Shown here: positions 13,165 through 26,255 of the stretch, piece by piece | How the letters are laid out: each line of letters begins with the position of its first letter | Position numbering within the stretch: the stretch's first letter is position 1 | From: Sitta carolinensis | Taxonomy: Eukaryota; Chordata; Aves; Passeriformes; Sittidae | DNA: 64,000 bases | NCBI GenBank assembly: GCA_032173965.1 | Contig: JAVUNC010000004.1 | Location: 2,804,501-2,868,500 of the forward strand | Direction: 5' to 3' | The notes under the pieces: generated by a model | The model's input: only the letters and a program-made list of their open reading frames with translations | Told to the model about the DNA's origin: nothing | Databases searched by the model: none | Made by a program: the position numbers and the translations under genes

Positions 13165-13315
13165 ACTTAAGCCTCACAACACCCCTGTGAGGTAGGTAAA
13201 TATTATTATACCCATGTACAGATGGGTAAACTGTAGGCACAGAAAGGTTAAATCACTTGCCCAAGGTTACACAGCAACTTCGTGGCAGAGCTGGGGTCGA
13301 AACTCAGGAGTACTG
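13165..13315 (-). mobile_element. MIR SINE, well preserved
   Basis: The reverse complement of the MIR core is easily read: CCTCACAACACCCCTGTGAG, GTAGGTAAATATTATTA, CAGATGGGTAAACTG, CTTGCCCAAGGTTACACAGC and GTGGCAGAGCTGGG. MIR is a tRNA-derived core-SINE that has been inactive since early amniote evolution, so this degree of match over 150 bp is notable for a bird. Confidence 0.85.
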
Positions 13316-16300
13316 TCACCCAAAAATCTGCAATAACTTTTAGACCGTGGCCACTTTCTATGCTCTCTGTAAGAGACCATCTGACAAACACAGCATTGCA
13401 CAAATCCAATTAACTCCGTGGATTACAAAGTGCCTGGCTCTCAAACAGTTGCCTTGCTGCATGTGTCCCAAAGCAATGGGGAGGGCACAGGAAGGTTTAT
13501 GCTCTCAAATAATTTTTCTCCGTTTGCAGGGCTTGGTTTTGGTTTTAGGTTTTCAATATATTGACAGGAAATGGTATCCACAATATTTTGTCAACATTAC
13601 TTTCCAATTGGGTTCTGTGCATGTCTGAATATACACTGAGGTCCAGATGGTTTATGCAGATTTATTTTAATAGTCACCAATTGCCTCCCTCCTCATCAGC
13701 CAAGAGCCAATGGAACATATGCAGTGATCCGTCATCTCATTTTCCCATTTTTCTCATTATCCCACTGTCTGAGCTTCAAGTAAGGAACAAGGGTTGAACA
13801 CAGGCAATACCCAGCACAGCAGGAGAGCTCCTCCCTTTCTTCATATCACACCTCGTCACCACACCGTTATTCCCAAGTTCAAACACAACAGAACAATGAA
13901 GCGATTCTGAACGTGCTCATGGAGAATTAAGTGGATTGCAACAATCTCTAGCGGTACCCAAAGGTCTGGAAATGCGTTCTGCACACAGTGAAAGGTTTGC
14001 CCACGTCTATTTGGGATAGCCTCAAATCTCCTCGTTCAAACCAGGCTGAGATTCTCTGCACCAGAATACACCTGAGCTCCAAGGAAAAATAAAACCAGCA
14101 ATCATAACCCTGGGAAAGCACCATTCCCAAAGCCCCCGGGTCTTGAGACAACTGCCAAAAGAACAGCATGCAAGCTCCAGCAAGCAAAGGGTCCACGACG
14201 GAGTTCACATCATCCCTACCGTCCTACATCAGCCACCTCAGATTTGTGGGGATTGGCATAGACCTTATTTTGTCATGGTTATTTGGGTTCTTGTTTTCTG
14301 GTGGGTTTTCTTTTGCAGGACCACATTAGATCTGAACAGAACCCAGAGAAAAGCAAACCCAGTAAAAGAAGGAAAAATCCTAGGAAAGCCTGTCTCCACA
14401 ATTTTCCACTGACTCCGGCAGCTTCCAAATTGTCTCCTGCCCAAGCTGCCCAGCAAGCAGGCACTAAAAGGTTTTGCAAATGCACAGTAGTAAGTTTTCC
14501 TTTTCAAAGCACCTCTGAGCTTCAATGAAATCATGCTGGACTAACCTCAGACCACATTTTCTTCAGGAGGTTTAGTCATGCTGCAGGTGTGCAGGTGAGA
14601 GGTGTGACATGCAGGGCTGGGGGGTGGGATAAATTGTGAAGTGAATCTTGTGTGTACAGAAATATATCTGAAGAGCAAGGGGTGATTGCACTCTGAAAGT
14701 CAATAGCGATGCTCCTCACATGAGCCAGGTTTTAGCAGACCATTCACTAAAGCTTGGAATTAATTTTGCCCTGTTTCATCCAGTCAGCTTTAAATAAAAA
14801 TACATGCAAATGACTGCTGACTATTGGCAGGTGCACAAAAGGACAGGGTGAAGCAGAGAATTAGCTCCAATCCCAAACACTGAAAATATATATATTTACA
14901 CTTGAAATGGGTGTCTCACTTGCACTTTGCACTGGTAATTATTCACCATTGTCTCCTCTTCTGCAGTTCAGGTTGGATTTGATGCAGATGAAAAATGCCT
15001 CGTGTGGGTGGCAAAGCATGACAAGGGCATGGGCAGGGACCTTGTAATTCCTGTGCTTCTACTGTTGATTTGGTCTGGTCTGAATGATTCCTGTCTCCGA
15101 ATTAGCTGCCTATGGATGTGTAACACTATCACAGTAAACATGCCATCCATCTGACGTGGATGGAGGGAAGGATGGGGTGACATCCGAGCCATAAAAGTGA
15201 CACAGTTTGAAAAACAACCTCAGCAAAAGGAGCAAAGTGAACGAAAGAATACTTGTCCATTGAATCGGGCAGAAAACAGAAAAATGCCAGATCAGAGCTG
15301 ATGTGCCCCACCAGGTCCTGCATCCTGTGGCATGGAGTCACATCTTTATCAGGAAATTAAGCACCTCCAGGATCCATGCTGGCCATGAAGCCAACTGAGT
15401 AGTGCTGGCCCCATCCTGACTCCTAAAATATTCCACCCCTGCCTGATATGGAGCAACTGCATCCAAACAGGGGACGGTCTCTGGCCAGTGCCAAAGCCTG
15501 GGCAAGCTGTGCCTGAGCCCAGGACTCTTTGGAGTGGATCAAAACCATGCCAGGGAAGGTTTGAACAGTAACAGTCAGGATGATGGAGCCCTCATGTCCT
15601 GGCATGGCACAGTTGGCTGGTTTAGATGATCCCAGGGTGAATCCAGCACCACAAATATGCCAGAGAAGTTTCCCACCGATCTTGTGATGTGTATAAATAG
15701 AGGTTCGACCTTTTCCATGGCAGTTTGAAAAGCTCTTCATGCAGTATCTTCTGGCCAGAAGGAGGGATATGGTATAAAAAAGGTACCAGGGAAAAGCTGA
15801 GGAGTTAAAATCAAAGTGAAACCAAAACAAATCTCTGACCATCCCACGAAAATGCGCACCAAAATATCAAAGGGCGAAAAAATAGAGCAGGAGGAGAGGA
15901 TGGGACTCTTAGCACTGGGATTTGTACCAATAGAGAGCTGGGGTAGTTTTCCCCCCTGAGCTTTTGGCTTGGCAAAAGGCGCTATTTGGCAACAAGATCA
16001 CAGGTAATCCCAAAAGGAGATGGTCACCACCCCAAACTGTCCACCAGGAACATGTTGGGAGTAGCGGCAGAGCACGTGCTTTACGTTAAGGCTGTAATGA
16101 AGTCCTGGAAAAAGAAACAGTTCTTCAGGGATGACACAGGCTCTCCCTGGAAATCCTTTGCTAAATGAAGATGCTGATGGATATCATTCAAAGAAAGGAG
16201 GAGCAGAGGCAGAAAGCTTATGCAAGTAATGAAACAGTCTTAACTCGCAGTAGAGGCACCTGCCTTTGTTGTTATCCAAACTACGAGCCACGAAGGAGGA

Positions 16301-17100
16301 GGACTTTGGAACAGGGATATGTCAAGCCCTTGGTTAAGCTGGTTTGGTTGTGAGAAGTTAGCACTGCATTGAGAAGTAAGGACACTTCCAGAGTGTTTTG
16401 TCCCTCCGCTCCCGGCGCGGGGCGGAGGCGACGGCTGTTGGTGTGGTGTTGTGGAGTAAGATCCCGTTCCTGAGGAAGGCAGGCTGGAGTTGCTCATGAG
16501 AGGCAACACTGAAGGGTCTCCTCCTCCTGGCACTTGGTGACTGTGCCTTGGCTCGTTGTTGCTGTCCTGGTGGGAAGGGTCTGGCTGTTCAAGTGATCAG
16601 CACCACATTTCCAGACCTCAAGGTTGATGAGTTTGGGAAGCAGGACCTTCTTACGGTGCTGTTGAAAATGAGAATGCCACCTCCCGGAAAAATGGTCCCT
16701 GAAGATCAGCAGAGCTGTTTGCCATCCATTCCTTTCTCATGCTTTTGCCATGTAAATGCAGATGTGAGGAGGAGGGCTCTTCATGCGAGGACCAAGGGGA
16801 GCCTTTACATGGGGAATTAGATCAAGATAAGTCTACACTAACATTAAAGGTAAGTCAAAAGAAAGTTCTGTAAGGAGAAATGCAGGCCTGTAGCTGGAGG
16901 ATGGGCACCTCTGTGTTTTTAGGACTCAGCAGGTGGGGACTGTGAGTTCACTTCACAAATTACCTCTTTTTATGGAGACAGCACACTGATCAGGGGAGAA
17001 ACAGGGTGAAATGTTACAGGCACACTTGAGAAGGGACTGGTTGTGGGGCACAGATGATGGAGAAGGGAAATGAAAGCTTTTCACAAATATATATCAGTTC

Positions 17101-17104
<4 letters not shown>
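13316..17104. other. No gene identified
   Basis: Unique-looking DNA. Isolated points are a TATAAATAG at about 15692 and a short GC-box-like CpG cluster at about 16405-16435. Neither is linked to an exon. Confidence 0.5.

Positions 17105-17152
<48 letters not shown>
17105..17152. repeat. (AT)n microsatellite
   Basis: About 23 AT units, preceded by AT-rich sequence and followed by GTATTTATGTG. Confidence 0.97.
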
Positions 17153-17155
<3 letters not shown>

Positions 17156-18319
17156 TTATGTGCACAGCAAACAAGGGACTGGGGAGTTAAATAGGGGATG
17201 GTAGGACCAAATCCCTCCCTTTGCATGAAAATGTGACCATCATATTGGTTGTAATCAGAGCCCAGAAACATCGGCCTGAAATGGAGTTTGACTGGGAATT
17301 ACAGTACCAGTGACAATTTGGCTTTGTATAAACTTTGCCATGTGTCTATAGTTTGGCGTGAAGGAGTCGTGCCCTCCTGGAAAGGGACAGACACCAGTTA
17401 AAAGTTTCCTTTACAAAACAAAATGAAACAACTGAAGAAACCCCAACATTTTCTCAGAACACTTCAAAGGATCACTGATTGAAAAAAATGTTTCTCTTCA
17501 GGTATATTCAGGCGAAGAAAGCATTCAGCTTCTTTAAACTGTTATATAAAATTGGTACTAGTTTCTTTAAATACTATCATAATTAAAAAAACCAACAGAT
17601 TCCTGAAATTAAAAAAAAAATCATAACCATAATTAAAAAATATCCCCCCATGCTGATCTTCTCTTCAGAATAGGTCAGCATGGGAGTTTCGCACCCTAGA
17701 CAGTTACAGTATTTCTGGAATAAAAAAATTGCAATTACACACAGAAAATACTACAGCATTCACTTAAAAATATCTCATTTTGTTGTTGTTGTTTTTCCCC
17801 TCCCAAGCAGAGGGATGGTGGGATTGAAAAGATGCCCTGAAACGGGAATATTCCTTTAAAGGAGCAATACTCTCGAAACAGAAAAAGGGTGTCGGATGGA
17901 CGCAAACCCGGTGATTTAACTCGAAAAAAAACCCCGAGAGATTCCAGCACAGAAACAGAATCCGAGAGAGATGAGAATGTTCAGACACCGAGTGGGTTAT
18001 TTGGAAATGTCAAGACAACCCCAGGGCCCTTGGCGGGACCGTCTGGGCTTTGCCAGCGTCGGAGGTGGCAGCATCTCCTGGCGGTGGAAGGCTAAGCTAA
18101 ACCACAGCGCTCTCGCTACGCTCTTGGATTTCCTCTGGTTGTTGTTTCTCGCCATGTACTTACAGTAGAGGGTGACACGAGACAGTTTTTATCAGCAGTT
18201 CCCCACATGTAACCGAGTCGAAGAATTTTCTCAGCTAAATCACAACAACAACATCAACGAAAATACAAAGCACCAAATCATCTCGAGACGTGAGTCAGTT
18301 TTACAGGTTATTACCGCTT

Positions 18320-18460
18320 GAAGAAGTTTTGTTGGTTGTTTTGTTGTTGTTTGTTTTTTGTGTTTTTGTGTTTTTTTTTTTTAATCCCGACTTTTCATGT
18401 TTTGTTTTCCTTAAAAACAAAACAGAAACAAAACAAAAAATCAAAACCCAAAAATCCCCA
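18320..18460. repeat. Inverted low-complexity arms (TTTTG-rich and CAAAA-rich)
   Basis: A T/G arm (GTTGTTTGTTTTTTGTG and neighbours, 18330-18383) faces an A/C arm (AAAAACAAAACAGAAACAAAA, about 18413-18447) across a short spacer. An imperfect hairpin is possible inside the probable XKR6 3' UTR. Confidence 0.5.
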
Positions 18461-18656
18461 AAATGGATCGAAAGATGCTTTACAATCACTTTAAGGCTCG
18501 CACTGAATGAGACATGACAGGTCTTACACGAGATTACAAATAATACATGTATGCCTTTCACAGCCTTAAAATGATACAGTAGGTCAAATTATTTTGCCAG
18601 TCACTGATCAAGTATTGTGCCTTTAAATTGACTCGCTTTTTGCTACCATGCTGAGT

Positions 18657-18662
18657 TTTATT
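18657..18662 (-). terminator. Candidate poly(A) signal AATAAA (distal)
   Basis: The minus strand reads AATAATAAAACTC about 1.0 kb after the XKR6 stop. It does not lie in a homopolymer, which makes it the cleanest of the three hexamers. A long brain-type UTR could extend further still. Confidence 0.35.
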
Positions 18663-19183
18663 ATTACTGAAATAATTAGCAGATACGTGGAAATGTACTT
18701 TCAGATCATGGTTTTGGTTTATAATTTTGATAATTTCTCATTTTCCAGAAATCAAGGTGGCAGGCCTTATTCTGGGCTCAGACTGTTGGTGTTTGCTCCA
18801 CTGGAGACAGTGGGGCTTTAGCACGAGCAGTTGTTGGGAACAAGATCAGATCCTGTATTTTCACACTAATCTGGTACAATCCCACCTTTGTACAGGACCC
18901 ATTTCCACGAGGAAAACGGTTCCAGGGTGGGCTCACCTTTATAACACGACTCGGTCAAGGCTTGGCCCAATGGTGTTATAAATCCCTTGCCAAATTATCT
19001 TACAGACCTGATTTTGTCTTTCAGCTGTTGGAAAAATCAAACTCCATTGGGGTTGTCTTGGCTTCGCTTTCTTATCTTTGCTTTCTTATCTTTAGACATT
19101 TGGAGGGTTTTTTCTGCTAAATTCATAAGAGCAACAGGATTTTTTTTTTCATACATTTCTCTCTTTTTGTTGTTGTTGCTCAT

Positions 19184-19189
19184 TTTATT
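19184..19189 (-). terminator. Candidate poly(A) signal AATAAA (second)
   Basis: AATAAA on the minus strand about 490 nt after the stop, inside an A-run and followed by repeated CAA trinucleotides. Use is uncertain. Confidence 0.28.
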
Positions 19190-19359
19190 TTTTTTTTAAA
19201 TTTAAGGTTTGCATTTCAGTTGGATGGTTGGTTTTTCTTTTGTTTTTTTCCTGGCATATAATCATCAAAGAGTTTTGCATGAGAAAGGTGACAGTACTTA
19301 ATGAAACTCAGCACCTAAGGGCATAAGGCAGTTGTAGGTTTGTTTGTTTGTTTTTTTTT

Positions 19360-19365
19360 TTTATT
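19360..19365 (-). terminator. Candidate poly(A) signal AATAAA (proximal)
   Basis: AATAAA on the minus strand, about 320 nt after the XKR6 stop. It is followed by an A-rich and CAAA-rich stretch, so it could also be a chance product of a T-tract on the other strand. Confidence 0.3.
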
Positions 19366-19550
19366 TTTCAATCAGCACCAATCCCATAAATAATGTTCTA
19401 CACTTGGTGTACGGTATAAAACTGATGTGGAGATGCCTCCTTCTCCACCTGTGAATCCTAGGTGTGGAAGTTGAAATACTGTTTCTTGTGTGTAAAAAAC
19501 AAAAGAAAAGTTTTTCTTTTTGTTTTTACTTACAAAACATAGAGAATATC

Positions 19551-19567
19551 TTTTTTTTTTTTTTTTT
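19551..19567. repeat. Poly-T tract
   Basis: About 17 T residues on +, within 120 bp of the XKR6 stop, read as poly-A in the transcript. It could prime oligo-dT internally. Confidence 0.9.
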
Positions 19568-19680
19568 ATACATACAGCAACCAGAAAGAAAGCTTATCTG
19601 AAGGTTTGTGTTTGTTTCATGATCTGTGTTTACCGTAAACAAAAATAAGGTCCCCTCTTTTACTTTTGCTTTAAGGAGCT

Positions 19681-20677
<997 letters not shown>

Positions 20678-22465
20678 ACAGGAGCTTTGGTGGAAAACAT
20701 CATCTGCTCACTAAATTATTGCATCTGGGGCAGGCTCAGGAGCCTGAAGGTTCAACTCACGTCAGGTTGTCCTTACAGTCTGGAGGAGAGAAATACAGAG
20801 AGATCAGTGTGGGAATTGGAAACGGTGCCATATTCAGGAGTTCTCTGACTCCATGTCCTTATCTTCCTGAGCCACTGGATTGGCCACCCCACCCCAGAGG
20901 TTCTGGCAGGGAGCAGCCTCTGTGCTCTACCTGACTGGATCCACATTTGAGAGCTTGAAATTCATCTAAATGCTGAAGCCCGAGTGTGAAAGTTACTTCC
21001 TTGGAGAGCGGAATGTCTCTTGGAATGCACCACGGCAAGAACAGGACACCTGTATTCTCTGCAACTGCATGGATTCTTTTTTAATCTAAAATAATTTATT
21101 TAAGCAACATTCCAATTGATTCTGCTTACTCAGGAATCCCCACTTGCATTTGCCTTTTGGAAAAACAAGGTTTTTGTCCCATGCAGGTAAACACATAAAT
21201 CCAGGGAGCATCAAGAATCATCAATACCCTCGAAAGAGTCCCAGAATGAAGGATCTGATCTCTCCAGCAAATCCCCTGCCTTGCTCCCAGGATGGACCCA
21301 AGACCTATACTGGAGGTAGCTCTTCTCCAGTCTTGACTCCTGGCTGGAGCACAAATCCAAGTCACAGAGGGCACAGCCTGCACTGGGGCCACCTTAGGCT
21401 CCCAACACGTCCCCCTGCCATGGGGCAGAACACCCCATGATATTCCAAACAGACCTGGTACTATTCTCCATCCCAACCAACGATTTATTTCCTCCAGAAG
21501 ATAAAACAGTGGTCCCACCACTAGCACTTGAGAGGTTTTTAAAATTATAATTCCATTGATTATCACAAGGGTAGATTGAACAACTCATGGAGCAAAACAT
21601 TGCAATAAAAATTAATAGAGAGATTCCTGGGCAAAGAAAGAGCTGCTGGCATCTTATTCCATTGCCCCCACTGCTGCTCACTGGACAAATGTTCTGCAGG
21701 TGAGGAAACAGATGATTGACCAAAATCCATATTTGAGAAGCTCCATAATATGGTAGCTATGGTTAGATTGGGCCTTAGCCAAAGATTTATCTAGGAATGT
21801 CACCTTTAAAGTCCAGAGGAAAAACTGCTAATGGTTCCAAGCAAAACAATGAGAAATGCCCCTCCATCTCTGATGTGTAACGAGGTGATAGGTCCTGATC
21901 TTATTTGGCTTTTACTTCTTTAAGAAAATCCAAGGAATAGCTTGCTGCAGCTGACCAGATTTAAAAAGGTAAAATACCCAAAAAACCTGAATTTCTTTTT
22001 CTCCTGTTTTATTTTCTCTCTGATCATAGGGGCCTGGCTTCCATGGGAGTGCAAATAATGTCCACTGACTCCGCAGAGCTCACTCTATAGAATTTATTTT
22101 TGTTTTGAGGAGCCACCCCATAGGGTGGCAGGGTTAGATTTCCCTCCTTCCAAACTATCCATGTCTGGAGGAGAGATGATGGAGAAGAAAGCCAGGAAGG
22201 ATGGCAGACTCCGACTCTGCCCTCACTGGAATTCTCACAGCCTGCAAAGTCCACCAAAACTACACCTTTTAATCAGCTCTCTAGTTTCCCTCTGAATCCC
22301 TTATCTTTGGGCTCAAACACACATTAGAATTTCAGACTGAATTTTATAAAACAACAAACAGCAAAGTAGTGAGAGCAGTGGCCTCATCCAAGGGGAAGCT
22401 TTAAGCCACCAGCTTTAAGAAAATCACGATTTCCCCTGAGTTCTCAGTCCTCACTAAGAAACACT

Positions 22466-22860
22466 TGCACATAGGACATGGCTGGAGTTGGAAGGAAGCC
22501 CTGGAGATCATCCAATCACTCTGCCAAGCTAGGATCACCTGGAGCAGGTGGCACAGGAACACATCCAGGTGGGTTTGGAATGTCTCCAGAGAGGGAACTC
22601 CATGCTCTCCCTGGGCAGCTGTTCCAGTGCTCTGCCACCCCCAGTGTAAAGAAGTCTTTTCTCATGTCAAGGTGGAACTTCTTGTGGTTTATTTTATGGC
22701 CACTGTTCCTCATCCTGTCACTGGGAACCTCTGCCAAGAGTCTGACACCATCCTCTGATACCCCTTGGAGGTATTTATACGATTTATTGAGATGCCCTCT
22801 CAATCTTCATCCAGACTGAAGAGGCCCAGCTCCCTCAGTCTCTCCCCATAATGGATGGGA
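22466..22860 (-). mobile_element. CR1 LINE fragment (about 400 bp)
   Basis: Reverse complement of CR1 3' sequence: TGGAGTTGGAAGGAAGCCCT, GAGATCATCCAATC, then CTGGGCAGCTGTTCCAGTGC, GAAGTCTTTTCTCATGT, CTGTTCCTCATCCTGTCACT and CTGAAGAGGCCCAGCTCCCT. The 3' microsatellite end is degraded. Confidence 0.9.
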
Positions 22861-24589
22861 ATGTCTAAATATGAACAGCCTCATACTCAAGCAGAGGTAG
22901 ATTAGATTAATTTTAACTTACAAGATGAGTTACATTTTTTGGTAGACTTTATTTAATAAACAGTTTTGGAAGGGTGAGTCATGCTGCAAACTTTTGTTTT
23001 AAAGTACTATTTGTTGCACTCATGGCTATTCAGTTTAAAAACTTTCCATGATTAACAGGGAAAAAAAATATGTCATTTATTGCCTTATTTTAGTACTGTT
23101 TTACTAGGAACTTGTACAGCATTAGCTGTACCTGTACAGGGAAACTCAAACAGCACCAACCCACAGGAGACAGATGTGTCACCCTGGATTAAAAACATTT
23201 CTGTTGGGCTCATTTATTCTAGAAAAGAGAGGGGAATAAAATACACCCAAAACAATCCCCCAGTTTGCACATAAAGGCTTTACTTAATGTTTTCAGGGCA
23301 GAACCCTCCACTAATCACAGCCTTTGCTGTAAATTGCACGGAGCTGGCTCAGAGTGCGTGCGTTGAGTCACTCGCGCAGCACCCGGGCTGCTGACTGTCA
23401 TCTGAATGTCTCCTCCAGCCAGCAGAGAGAGGCAGACACCCCCAGAAAGTGATTCAGCCTGTCCTGACACCCGTGTGTGGGACAGGGAGGGGTTGACTCA
23501 TGCTCCCAAGGTGTCTGACTCCATCCCTTGCCAGGGGACGTGCGGGCACGGGCAGTCAGGCGGGATGAGTCCCCCCCCGTGCAGAACAGCTCATTGTCTC
23601 TTCATCTGCACCGAGATCTGAGGGAGGAAGTGAAGGATCTCTGGGCATTTTGGCATATTTCTGCTGTCGTTTAAAAGTTCACGAGTCTTGTGTTGAATGT
23701 GAATTTTGGCACCCTGGTGGTGAGCAGGGTCTGGACCTGCGTGTAAGGGGGGAGATCTGTAGGTGGATGTCAGCAGGAACTGTGGAGTAATTAAAGACTT
23801 TTACATCACTCTTCTTGCTGTGTTGCCACAGAAATTATTCCCTGGCTCTTTCATACAGGCCTAAATGACACAGCACTTTTGTCATCTTGACCACAAGTTT
23901 CCTATTCCAAACTTTCCCTGTGACATCTTCATACAATTTACAACTCTCAGACTGTGGGATAAACTCTCCCTGTTTTTCCTCCAGCCTTCTCCAGACCTTA
24001 TTTCTAAGCAACTGTAGAAATCTTTTCAATTATAACTAAAACAAAAAGTCCTGAGAAGTTGGATCACATGAGCAGTAACTTTTTATTTTGATTCTGACTC
24101 TTGCACGTGGTAACTGATGCACCTTCGTGGAGCATGAGTAGGTTTCAACTCCCTTCCAAGGTTTGTTTATCAAAGGGATGAGGTTGGGTAAACACTGAAG
24201 TCACTCCAAAAAAAGCCCACTCCCACTCCTCCCACTCTGTTCTCAGTCTTGGGAGTGGAACATCCCCACCATGCACAACCACATCTCTGTAGGCATTCTT
24301 GATCCAGGAGCAAATCAGCTCCTATGGGGCTGGAAGCTCTGGGATCTGTATCCCACCTGCCCACAAGGAGCCAGACTGGCATAGTCTGGGATCCTCTTCA
24401 AACCTCTCTGCCCTAGGAAGCCAGGAGTGTCACACAGGCCAAAGACAGCACCATCAAGGAGTCAAGTCCCTGTGTCTTGAATGACACAGCACAAGAAATC
24501 ATCCCCCAGATTCCTTTAGGAATGAGCCCCAACGTCCTTGTAGTGAGACATCTGCTCACCTCATTCAGCACAGAGAGGTAGAGCTCTAT

Positions 24590-24655
24590 AACGTCCCATT
24601 TGACAGATGAAGCACCAAGATTTGAAGGATTTACCCAAGCTCTCATATAAAATCC
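24590..24655 (-). mobile_element. Possible MIR-like fragment
   Basis: TCCCATTTGACAGATGAAGC and GGATTTACCCAAGCTCTCAT resemble the reverse-complement MIR core, at low similarity. Confidence 0.35.
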
Positions 24656-25619
24656 AAGCTAAAGCAGGGAATAGTTCTCCTTCACATCACAGTGTGCTTG
24701 ACAAGACATTTCAGACAGGATTCAGCTCCTGCTGTAGACACTCACCCCAGGGTGTCCATGGTTAAAGGATGTCTCTTTGCTCAAAGGAGAATCAAAGCTC
24801 AGTGCAACCATCACAGGTGGGAATCCAGCAATGTTTGAGGTGCTCTGGGATATTCCAGACCACCATGTGGAGCTGGCAGATGTGACAAACTTGAATACAG
24901 AGGACAAGACCATTTCTGAACTGGAGCTGGAGTGAAGGAAGGCTCACAGGGCATTTCAAATGACACCAGCTGAGACTCAAAAAAAATTCTGCCTTTCTCA
25001 GGGGAGCTCACGATCCCTCTTCAATGATAAACACATGAGGCACAGAGGTTGTGCAACAGGAAAAGGCACAGAGAGATGAGAAAGAAGTGGGAAATAAGGC
25101 AAGGGTATAAAAGTTAAATTTCTGAGAATTTCACACCAAGGAATAGATTCTCTGAGAAAGGGAAATGAGCTGTTGCTTTGGATCATGAACTTGAGTGGAC
25201 TCGAGTACAATGCAGTCAGAGATCTGATAGCAGAGGAGAGGAGCCTGAACACTCTGAGTTCAAGGGAAACTGCTGAAGCTCACAGGGACACCCTGAATTC
25301 CATCTGGTCCCAGAGGTGTAAAACCAAACCAGGACAACCCAGGGTCCAGAAAATAGAAAAGGTCATCTCAGATTTGTAAAAAGGTTCTTTGGAAAAAAAC
25401 CCATCCCTATGAAAGAATCAAAGCAATGACTCCCCTGAAATTGCCATTGCTGCCTTTAAAGCCTGGGAACAAACACAGTGCAGGGAAAGCCACCCCTGTC
25501 TATCTGGCCTATTCCTGCTATGCAGTTAGGCAGGGTTTTACAACCAGTCTAATAGAAAAAAATCACAAATATTCATACACAAATGAATATTTAAAATTAA
25601 CAATACACCCATTTTGGCC

Positions 25620-25830
25620 TTACTCAGTGTTGTCCAGCTGAGGAGAGAGGATTTTCACTAGGGGTAGGTACAGTTTTCATCACAAATCCATTTGCAGGTT
25701 GTTGGCTGCCCATAATTTGGATGCAGTTGCAGTAGAACATTCCCCGAGTATTTCCTGTGGTGCCTGTCCCTTTAACATTGAAAATGATGCCTAAACAGTG
25801 CTCTATTTCTTTTTTTGACATTAATTCTCC
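25620..25830. other. Unassigned block
   Basis: Moderately AT-rich, non-repetitive to the eye. No exon structure recognised. Listed only because it stands between repeats with no other explanation. Confidence 0.2.
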
Positions 25831-26129
25831 TTAAGACTCTACTAAAACAAAATGGGAAGATACCAACATTTCTCCCGGGTGAGCGGGATGGCAAATATTG
25901 AGCGTGACACGAAACCTTCCCTCAGCCCCTGTGCAGAGGCAGCTCTTGCTTAATGCCAAGTGCCACGTTTCAGTTCATCCCCATCCCTGGCTGGCTGCTC
26001 AGGCCCCTGTGCTGTGAACCCTGTTATCCTGTTTTCCCCTTTGGGTGGCACGTTCCTCCCTGAAGCTCAGTAGGAGACGAGGAACAGGCTTTCATTTTGA
26101 TGCACACAGAGTGAAAATGCATTTATACA

Positions 26130-26255
26130 CAAAAGAGATCAAGCCAGATCCTGCTTTTGTAACAACAGGGCCTGAAAGTCACTCTCCCTTATTTTCTAAT
26201 CTGATTTAATTTGTTTGTGTCAGAGTAAAAGGGGTCAGAATCAGGCCCCAGGTCT
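26130..26255. mobile_element. Possible ancient amniote repeat remnant
   Basis: AGATCAAGCCAGATCCTG and GGGTCAGAATCAGGCCCCAG match a phrase I recall recurring across reptile and bird genomes in ancient interspersed repeats. I cannot name the family. Confidence 0.35.

Larger units (their letters stand above)
17400..19680 (-). other. XKR6: Probable XKR6 3' UTR (distal end not resolved)
   Basis: This is AT-rich sequence directly after the XKR6 stop codon. It has no long credible reading frame, many short T-, A- and TG-runs, and several AATAAA hexamers on the minus strand (about 18657, 19184 and 19360). Its base composition contrasts with the exon. Which hexamer is used cannot be decided by reading. 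The proximal 1 kb is a confident UTR; beyond 18.6 kb it is inference. Confidence 0.5.

Noticed and set aside
14265..14534. Lysine-rich frame (SKPSKRRKNPRKA) considered as a possible exon of PINX1, the neighbour of XKR6 in mammals
   Set aside because: Only generic basic residues match; no recognisable PINX1 G-patch or ordered homology.
15685..15705. TATAAATAG as a promoter TATA box
   Set aside because: No initiator, CpG context or downstream exon; single TATA matches are common by chance.
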